Shown: in pieces, positions 58,177-64,000 of the stretch
Numbering within the stretch: the first letter of the stretch is position 1
Layout of the letters: every line of letters starts with the position of its first letter
Source of the DNA: Methylotenera versatilis 79
GTDB taxonomy: Bacteria > Pseudomonadota > Gammaproteobacteria > Burkholderiales > Methylophilaceae
Assembly: GCF_000384375.1 (NCBI RefSeq)
Contig: NZ_ARVX01000001.1
Location: 744,001-808,000, forward strand
Direction: 5' to 3'
Length of the DNA: 64,000 bases
The notes under the pieces: generated by a model
The model's input: only the letters and a program-made list of their open reading frames with translations
Told to the model about the DNA's origin: nothing
The model's database searches: none
Translations under genes and position numbers: made by a program

Positions 58177-59226
58177 ATGTCACTCACCATTGATTCGCAA
58201 TTATCAGATTGGCGTACCCATGCATTAAAGCTCGAAAAAGAGGTTAACAGTGTCATTGTGGGGCAAAAACATGCGATCCGCTTGATGAATACCGCAATTT
58301 TCGCACGCGGGCATGTCTTGCTTGACGGTGGTGTAGGCGTGGGTAAAACAACGTTACTGCAAGCGATAGCACGCGGAATCGGTGGTGCGTATGAGCGTAT
58401 TGAAGGAACGGTCGATTTGATGCCGAATGACTTGATCTACCACACATTTCTGGGTCCGGATGGTCGGCCACAAATTGATGAAGGCCCATTATTGCGCGCT
58501 GGTGAAAATTTATCGGTCTTCTTTTTTAATGAAATCAATAGAGCCCGACCTCAAGTGCATGCATTAATGCTGAGAGTAATGGCCGAGCGCCATTTGAGTG
58601 CATTTAAAAAAGAATATCGCATGCCGCATATGATTGTATTTGCGGATCGAAACCAAGTTGAAAAAAACGAAACATTTGAAATTCCCACAGCTGCTCGTGA
58701 CCGCTTCATGATGGAAATACCGATTGAAATACCTTCCGATCGTGAACTAAAAAAATCCTTGGTGTTTAATACAAAATTTCAAGATGCAGAAAAACTGACT
58801 CAGCAGGTAGAAAGTAACATTTTGCAGTTTGATCAGTTGAATGCTTTTTCCAGTCAGCTACAAAATCATATTCAATCAAGCGACGTATTAGAAGAGTATG
58901 CAATGGACTTGTGGGATGCCACTCAACACCCTGAAAAATTTGGCGTCAAGATGGAAAGTGTTGACATCACACGGCTGATTCAAACGGGCGCTAGTCCTCG
59001 CGGCATGGGTATGCTGCTGAAAGCAGCTAGAGTGAACGCCTGGCTGAATGGTCGTAATAGCATGTTCCCAGAAGATATCCACGCTATATTCCATGAAATT
59101 ATTTCGCACAGATTGGTCTTTAATTCCATGTATGAGAATCGCAGAACGGCTTTAGCAAGAGAGTTAACTGCAAATATCATGAGTACTGTTGCAGTTCCAA
59201 GTCAAGTTTTTAGCAAAGCCGCTTAG
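58177..59226 (+). CDS. mxaR: MoxR-family AAA ATPase MxaR
   Basis: A 349-residue AAA+ ATPase of the MoxR group. Walker A is GGVGVGKTT (about residues 50-58), Walker B is VFFFNEINRARP, and ASPRGMGMLLKAARV is the sensor-2 region. In methylotrophs, MxaR works with MxaS, A, C, K and L in making active methanol dehydrogenase, probably including calcium insertion. A ribosome site (AAGGATATCT) precedes the start. It heads the operon, with a 29-base gap to mxaS. Confidence 0.93.
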   Translation: MSLTIDSQLSDWRTHALKLEKEVNSVIVGQKHAIRLMNTAIFARGHVLLDGGVGVGKTTLLQAIARGIGGAYERIEGTVDLMPNDLIYHTFLGPDGRPQIDEGPLLRAGENLSVFFFNEINRARPQVHALMLRVMAERHLSAFKKEYRMPHMIVFADRNQVEKNETFEIPTAARDRFMMEIPIEIPSDRELKKSLVFNTKFQDAEKLTQQVESNILQFDQLNAFSSQLQNHIQSSDVLEEYAMDLWDATQHPEKFGVKMESVDITRLIQTGASPRGMGMLLKAARVNAWLNGRNSMFPEDIHAIFHEIISHRLVFNSMYENRRTALARELTANIMSTVAVPSQVFSKAA

Positions 59227-59255
59227 GCCACCCTTCCCAATTATTTGGAACTCCA

Positions 59256-60119
59256 ATGAGTGCTTCATATGCAAAAGCTTTTGAATATGTGATTCCCTGG
59301 AAATCGTCTAGCGTGCAACTAGGCGACCACCGGGGGACGCAGCGTGGCATAGGTTTAGAGTATCGCGGAAATGTCAATTTAGTAGACCACCCGGATGCGC
59401 GCCGTATGGATATCCGCCAGACAATTCGTGATCCATTCGAACAAGTACAGGTGAGGCAATTCAACCAGGAAAGCACAACCCCCATTTATGCGGTTTGTGA
59501 CTTATCTAGTTCCATGCAATTCAAAGGTGTCCAGAAAAAGTTAGATAAAGCCATTGAAATATCCACAGCAATAGCGAATTCCGCTTATCAAATTGGTGAT
59601 TTATTTAGTTTTATTGGCTACAACACCAAAGTGCTAGAGGAATTCACATTGCCATTGAGCCGCAACCTCCATCAGGCATCTGAAGTGATTGCAGAATTAC
59701 AACATTATCAATTAATGCGCATAGGTTCTGAAGGCATTTTGGATGTGCCTAACTATTTAGGGCAAAACAGAGGTTTAGTTTTCTGGATTTCAGATTTCCA
59801 TATGCCGTTAAGTATTATTGAACAAACACTTACTGCTATGTCATTGCATAAAGTCATCCCAGTGGCGATTTGGGATGACCAGGAGTACAAGAAACTACCT
59901 AAATTTGGATTTGAGACTTTTATCGATCCTGAAACAGGCTTCAATAAAACGCTTTTTTTAAGAAATGAAGTAAGGGCAGAGTTCATTAAAAAATTCCATC
60001 AACGCAGGCTTTCCCTCGAAGCCTTATTTTTGAAATTTGATTGCCCAGCTTTATTTATTCATGGCGATTACAAGCCAGAAATCATGACAAATTATTTTGA
60101 ACAAAATATGAATCTATGA
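59256..60119 (+). CDS. mxaS: DUF58 protein MxaS
   Basis: A 287-residue DUF58 protein, a von Willebrand A-like fold. It has the MIDAS-type DxSxS in VCDLSSSMQF at about residues 83-92 and WISDFHMPLS later. MoxR and DUF58 proteins nearly always occur as a pair and probably form a chaperone-like unit. Membership of the mxa set is from order and from the next genes. The end overlaps the start of mxaA (four bases). Confidence 0.9.
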   Translation: MSASYAKAFEYVIPWKSSSVQLGDHRGTQRGIGLEYRGNVNLVDHPDARRMDIRQTIRDPFEQVQVRQFNQESTTPIYAVCDLSSSMQFKGVQKKLDKAIEISTAIANSAYQIGDLFSFIGYNTKVLEEFTLPLSRNLHQASEVIAELQHYQLMRIGSEGILDVPNYLGQNRGLVFWISDFHMPLSIIEQTLTAMSLHKVIPVAIWDDQEYKKLPKFGFETFIDPETGFNKTLFLRNEVRAEFIKKFHQRRLSLEALFLKFDCPALFIHGDYKPEIMTNYFEQNMNL

Positions 60120-61087
60120 AAAAAATTACTCCCAAATTATCATCAATACTTATTGGCATGACCTTTTTAATGGCGGCAGTATTGTGTATGAATGCATCAG
60201 CAAAAGATGCTGTAGATTCAGTTTCAAACAAAGCGCTAATAGTTTCCGTTAGTAATCCAAACTCCAGTTATGGAATTCAAATAGGCGATGCGTTAGTCAG
60301 AAAAGTCATCATAAAAGCACCTTTGTCTTTTGAGTTAGCCGCTAATGATTTGCCCAAAAAAGGCAAAAAAGATAAGGGTATTGAGTTAACCGGCATTGAT
60401 GTCAAAACAGATGTTCAAAAGACACACACCTTTTATACTTTAAATTTACATTATCAGCCATTCAATTCCAGCACTACACCTGTAGTGATGAGTTTACCGG
60501 TTGAGAATTTCCGTATCACCCATGTCAAAAAATCAGGTAACACTCCTCAAAATATAGAATTGCCAGCTTGGAATTTCTGGTTTTCCCCCATCGTTATCGG
60601 AGGAATAGATACTGCAGAAAAAAATATGCAGCCAGACGTGAAGCCGCCTTTAGTTGAAAACAGGAAAGATCAAATATTACTTATCCTGTTTGCAGTTTTA
60701 TTGGTAGGAAGTGTATTAATCTTTGTATACATCAACGCAGATGGTCAATGGCTGCCATTCACAAGAGGCGCTTTTTCCAGGGCGCATAGACAGATTAAGC
60801 GTCTATCAAAAAAATCAGTGACGAAAACTGCAAAAGATGAAAAACAGGCCTTGGTCTACTTGCATGAAGCTTTTAATCAACATTACGGTGCAAACATATT
60901 CGCGCGTGATATTGACCATTTCATTCAGTTACGACCGACCTTCAAAAAAATGAAGGTCGATATAGAACAGTTTTTTGATGACTCTAACCATTCCTTGTAC
61001 GCCATAGAAACCAATGATAGTGCCAAAGTAATTGAGGGTTTATTAACGTTAAGTAAACAGCTTCGCCATTGCGAACGAGGTATTTAA
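60116..61087 (+). CDS. mxaA: MxaA, methanol dehydrogenase maturation protein
   Basis: A 323-residue membrane protein. A signal peptide (about 1-29), a periplasmic domain, one transmembrane helix (about 187-207) and a cytoplasmic tail rich in Lys and His. MxaA is needed for calcium insertion into methanol dehydrogenase in Methylobacterium. The name rests mainly on topology, size and its place between mxaS and mxaC. It is followed by mxaC with no gap. Confidence 0.85.
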   Translation: MKKITPKLSSILIGMTFLMAAVLCMNASAKDAVDSVSNKALIVSVSNPNSSYGIQIGDALVRKVIIKAPLSFELAANDLPKKGKKDKGIELTGIDVKTDVQKTHTFYTLNLHYQPFNSSTTPVVMSLPVENFRITHVKKSGNTPQNIELPAWNFWFSPIVIGGIDTAEKNMQPDVKPPLVENRKDQILLILFAVLLVGSVLIFVYINADGQWLPFTRGAFSRAHRQIKRLSKKSVTKTAKDEKQALVYLHEAFNQHYGANIFARDIDHFIQLRPTFKKMKVDIEQFFDDSNHSLYAIETNDSAKVIEGLLTLSKQLRHCERGI

Positions 61088-62053
61088 ATGGAGATTTTAA
61101 ATCCTTGGGCATTCGCTTTGTTGCCGATCATCGGTATCCCGTTTTGGCTGAAAGGCCATCAAGGCAAGATGTATACCTGGCTTGATTTATTGCCACAAGA
61201 TGAACTTTCGGAAAGGCTTAATCTGGCCATCAAAATCATTATGGCGCTGGTATTAACCTGCATCATCATTGCAATGGCTGGGCCACGTGGTCATGATGAA
61301 AAAGTGCAGCGCGCTGGTAAGGGGGCACAAACAGTCATGGTCATCGATCGCAGCGTTAGTATGGATCATCCCTTTGCAGGGGATTCTTCCGGAAATGCAG
61401 CGGAGATTAAATCTGTCGCCGCACGAAGAATTATTACGCAGTTTATTGACTCTCGCCCTGATGACATGATGGGTGTGGTCGGTTTTACTAACTCCGCTTT
61501 ATACGGCATTAAAATCACGACTAATCGTGATGCCATACATGCTGCGATTTTAGCCGCTACTAGCCCTTCTCTGAATCAAACCAATATCGGCGCAGGGTTA
61601 ACTGAAGCAGTCGGCTTGTTCGACCAGATTCAAAACTCAGGATCAAGAGCGATTATCTTGCTTTCTGATGGTGCCGGAAAACTTAGCCCGCGTATCAAGT
61701 TTTTATTGAGCGAGAGATTAAAGCGGCGCGGCTTGAGTATCTACTGGATCATGCTACGCGAGCCGGGCGAACCCAGCATATTCACAAAAGAAGTCTATGA
61801 TGAAGCTCGCGAACCGAATTCAATCGTGTTGCATAAGTATTTCCAGTCATTAGGCCTTAAATACAAAGCTTACGAAGCCGATAATCCGGAGACATTGGAA
61901 TCAGCCATTAACGATATTGATTCCCGTGAAAAAAAGACCATTAAATTTACCGAAATAATTGCCGGATATGACTATTCAAAAGTTTTCATCATCCTGGCAT
62001 TTGTATTAATTGCTTTGATGTTAGCCGTTAAAAACCTAAAGGTGCATGAATGA
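61088..62053 (+). CDS. mxaC: von Willebrand A protein MxaC
   Basis: A 321-residue inner-membrane protein with helices at about 7-18, 38-60 and 298-317, and a vWA domain between. The MIDAS motif DRSVSM lies in TVMVIDRSVSMDHPF (about 78-92), and ILLSDGAGKLSP is the later vWA loop. MxaC and MxaL are the two vWA partners of the mxa maturation set. It overlaps mxaK by four bases. Confidence 0.9.
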   Translation: MEILNPWAFALLPIIGIPFWLKGHQGKMYTWLDLLPQDELSERLNLAIKIIMALVLTCIIIAMAGPRGHDEKVQRAGKGAQTVMVIDRSVSMDHPFAGDSSGNAAEIKSVAARRIITQFIDSRPDDMMGVVGFTNSALYGIKITTNRDAIHAAILAATSPSLNQTNIGAGLTEAVGLFDQIQNSGSRAIILLSDGAGKLSPRIKFLLSERLKRRGLSIYWIMLREPGEPSIFTKEVYDEAREPNSIVLHKYFQSLGLKYKAYEADNPETLESAINDIDSREKKTIKFTEIIAGYDYSKVFIILAFVLIALMLAVKNLKVHE

Positions 62054-62613
62054 AAAACAGAATCGTCCGCATTAACCAAATAATAGGGCTCATTTTTTTG
62101 ACAGGATTAATTGGTACGAGTTATGAACTGTATCAATTTAAAAAAATTGAAAAAGTGAACAGGCAATTATTATCTGGCCAGGTTCTGGATATGGAAACTT
62201 ATCCATTCCACCAAAAATATTCTGATGCGTATCAACAGGCTAAATCGGGCAACTACAAGCATGCCATACAAGGGTTTGGCCAATTAATGGAGCCGCCTAA
62301 AAAAGATCAGGAAAATCAGTTTGAGATTGATAAAAAACTGAAATCACAGATCCATTTTAATATTGCTAATAACTTATTCCGGTCTGGCTTACAAAGATTA
62401 GTCAATGAAGATGGTGAACTTCAAGAGGAGGCTAAATTCAATTACTTGCAGGCAAAAGCATCCTATGAGCAAGCTTTAAAACTGGATCCTTATTCAAAAG
62501 CGTCAAAGTTTAATCTCAGCTTATTACTCTCCATCATTCCAAAAAATATCAAAACAGTCGCGCAAGATCCATCGGGTATGGAGATTAGTAATTTGCCACA
62601 AGGATTGCCATGA
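62050..62613 (+). CDS. mxaK: MxaK
   Basis: A 187-residue protein with one N-terminal membrane anchor (about 9-27) and a helical, tetratricopeptide-like periplasmic part (HFNIANNLFRSGLQRL, YLQAKASYEQALKLDPYSKASKFNLSLLL). It occupies the mxaK position between the two vWA genes; its exact task is unknown. Start and stop overlap both neighbours by four bases. Confidence 0.85.
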   Translation: MKNRIVRINQIIGLIFLTGLIGTSYELYQFKKIEKVNRQLLSGQVLDMETYPFHQKYSDAYQQAKSGNYKHAIQGFGQLMEPPKKDQENQFEIDKKLKSQIHFNIANNLFRSGLQRLVNEDGELQEEAKFNYLQAKASYEQALKLDPYSKASKFNLSLLLSIIPKNIKTVAQDPSGMEISNLPQGLP

Positions 62614-63584
62614 AAAATCTCATTTCAAAATTGAGGGCAAAATATGAAAGTGTTTTATTAGTATTAGCGTTGGTTTTTTTGCTACTAGCTTTAATCAAAC
62701 CCGATATACAACTCAAACAAGAGGTGCATAACTATCTGTTAGTGGCCGATGTTTCGCAAAGCATGAACGCGGAAGACATGAAAGTTGGCAATAAAGTCGT
62801 TAGCCGTTTAGCCTACTCGCAGCACATGATGAAACAAGTCGTAAAATCTTCACCTTGCGGGACTTACGTCAGCGTAGGAATTTTTGCGGCCGAGAATGTA
62901 GCGCTGCTTTTTATGCCTTTAGAGGTTTGTGCTAATTTCGATATCATTACAGATACCATCAATCATCTTGAATGGCGCATGGCATGGAGCGGTAATAGTC
63001 GCATGACGTTCGGGATCAAAGCGGCAGAAGCGACTTTCCAATACCTTAATATTCCCGCCCAGATGCTTTTCTTTACAGATGGCGATGAAGCGCCTAAAGC
63101 AAATGGCATTAATAAACTAGATATCAGCGATGTTCGCATCGGCAAAAATGTGATATTTGTGGGTGTTGGCGGTACTGACCCGGTCCCGATAAAACGTTTC
63201 AATGCTAACAATAAGTTTGTGGGTTATTGGGGTACAGATGCCGCTGCAGAAAGCGCTGGTGGGGGTATTATGTATAACGATGCTAGCAAAGATGATCCCG
63301 ATCCTCCTGTTGCATATGCTGAGTTTGATCGATTTTTATCGAAACAAGATACTGAACATTTAAAAGACATGGCTAGTGAAATTAAAGGACAATACATTGA
63401 AGGGTCTGATACACCCGGTTTTTACGAATTCGTGCAATCACAAACACCTGCTGCAAAATTTGTAACGGCTTATTCTATAAGATGGATATTATTACTTATT
63501 GCTGTTTTACTCGTACTATCCACTTATTTACCTGATTTACTTTCATATCGTTTAAATAAGAAAAAATTTAATAAGAGCCAATAG
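62610..63584 (+). CDS. mxaL: von Willebrand A protein MxaL
   Basis: A 324-residue inner-membrane vWA protein. Helix at about 12-31, MIDAS in LLVADVSQSMNAEDM (about 42-56), FFTDGDEAPKANG later, and a C-terminal helix (about 291-311). It is the second vWA partner of MxaC. It ends the run of overlapping mxa genes; mxaD, mxaE and mxaH, which follow in some methylotrophs, are not seen in the 150 bases after it. Confidence 0.9.
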   Translation: MKNLISKLRAKYESVLLVLALVFLLLALIKPDIQLKQEVHNYLLVADVSQSMNAEDMKVGNKVVSRLAYSQHMMKQVVKSSPCGTYVSVGIFAAENVALLFMPLEVCANFDIITDTINHLEWRMAWSGNSRMTFGIKAAEATFQYLNIPAQMLFFTDGDEAPKANGINKLDISDVRIGKNVIFVGVGGTDPVPIKRFNANNKFVGYWGTDAAAESAGGGIMYNDASKDDPDPPVAYAEFDRFLSKQDTEHLKDMASEIKGQYIEGSDTPGFYEFVQSQTPAAKFVTAYSIRWILLLIAVLLVLSTYLPDLLSYRLNKKKFNKSQ

Positions 63585-63734
63585 CATCCTTAAGGAACAT
63601 TCGACTACTGTATAAAACCAGTTATGTAATTTGATAATTATCATTACGCTGCAGTGAGACTTATATATAGCTCTAACAATCTTTTATTGAACAAACTAAT
63701 TTTGTAAATCTGAAGAATATTCTATTAGGAATCT

Positions 63735-64000
63735 ATGTTTATTGGTTTAAGTGCGTTCCCATTAACACCATTATTTAATGGTTTTTTAGATGAAGAAGCT
63801 TTCATTAAGCTTATTGTTCGGCTCACACAAGCAAAAGTAGATTCAATTGGCGCACTTGGTTCAACTGGGAACTACGCATACCTTTCGCGAAAGGAGCGTT
63901 ACCAGATAGCAAAAATTGCAGTTGATCATTCTGAAAATATCCCTGTCATGGTAAGTATCGGTGCTGTTAGAACATCGGATATCTTATTGCTGGCGGAAGA
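63735..64000 (+). CDS. Dihydrodipicolinate-synthase-family aldolase (partial)
   Basis: Open from ATG 63735 (TTAGGA four bases upstream) to the right edge, 88 codons. MFIGLSAFPLTPLFNGFLDEEAFIKLI, IGALGSTGNYAYLSRKERYQIAKIAVDHS and VMVSIGAVRT match the first third of the DapA/N-acetylneuraminate-lyase TIM-barrel family (the usual GTTGE loop reads GSTGNY). The substrate cannot be told; DapA proper, KDG aldolase and others are possible. The catalytic Lys lies beyond the window. Confidence 0.85.
   Translation, partial: MFIGLSAFPLTPLFNGFLDEEAFIKLIVRLTQAKVDSIGALGSTGNYAYLSRKERYQIAKIAVDHSENIPVMVSIGAVRTSDILLLAE

Noticed and set aside
62864-62877. TACGTCAGCGTAGG, similar to the activator palindrome
   Set aside because: The half-sites are only two bases apart and it is inside mxaL.

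Overview
The window looks like chromosomal DNA of a methylotrophic betaproteobacterium of the Methylophilaceae (Methylotenera or Methylophilus-like). This is inferred from the low-to-moderate GC content, an mxaRSACKL set of methanol-dehydrogenase accessory genes, and an fmdA/fmdB/fmdC formamide-use set like the one known from Methylophilus. I saw no rRNA, tRNA, insertion sequence, phage or CRISPR array.

Positions 1-25084 form one large urea/formamide nitrogen region. It opens with a partial minus-strand gene for an unusual fusion of an NCS1-type permease, a Cys-rich segment and a histidine kinase. A TonB-dependent receptor and a complete plus-strand urease cluster follow (ureE-ureF-fused ureAB-ureC-ureG-ureD, Helicobacter-like subunit fusion). 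On the minus strand come fmdA-fmdB, urtABCDE (urea ABC importer), a second urease cluster of the classical type (ureD-A-B-C-E-F-G) and a HupE/UreJ permease. fmdC (amide/urea porin) and a lipoprotein gene close the region. Urea would enter through FmdC and Urt and be split by either urease; formamide would be split by FmdA. The most striking signal is a 16-bp palindrome, TACGYN6RCGTA, found four times in front of these transcription units. It lies 23 nt (once 24 nt) from a -10-like hexamer, and in two divergent regions this holds on both strands. I infer that one activator controls the region, possibly a response regulator served by the permease-kinase.

Positions 25268-33600 hold a large DUF748 (AsmA-like) protein, a LysR regulator, an unusual membrane-linked GreA/GreB-C-terminal (Rnk-like) protein, a VF530-like DNA-binding protein, two small exported proteins and a DadA-type D-amino acid dehydrogenase. 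Positions 33728-42841 hold an RND efflux pair and two PAS-GGDEF-EAL proteins. Positions 43159-49801 hold a luciferase-like monooxygenase, a chromate transporter, TetR plus aldo/keto reductase, a GlcG/HbpS protein, and ArsR divergent from an Old Yellow Enzyme. Positions 49950-55979 hold CsaA, LeuA divergent from an Lrp regulator, a sugar-dehydrogenase-like exported protein and an MHYT-PAS-GGDEF protein.

Positions 56520-63584 hold a MocR/PdxR regulator divergent from mxaR-S-A-C-K-L, which encode a MoxR ATPase, a DUF58 protein and two von Willebrand A proteins that help mature methanol dehydrogenase. The structural genes mxaFJGI are not next to them. The window ends in a partial dihydrodipicolinate-synthase-family gene. 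All positions were worked out by eye, so motif searches and homology assignments need computational confirmation.
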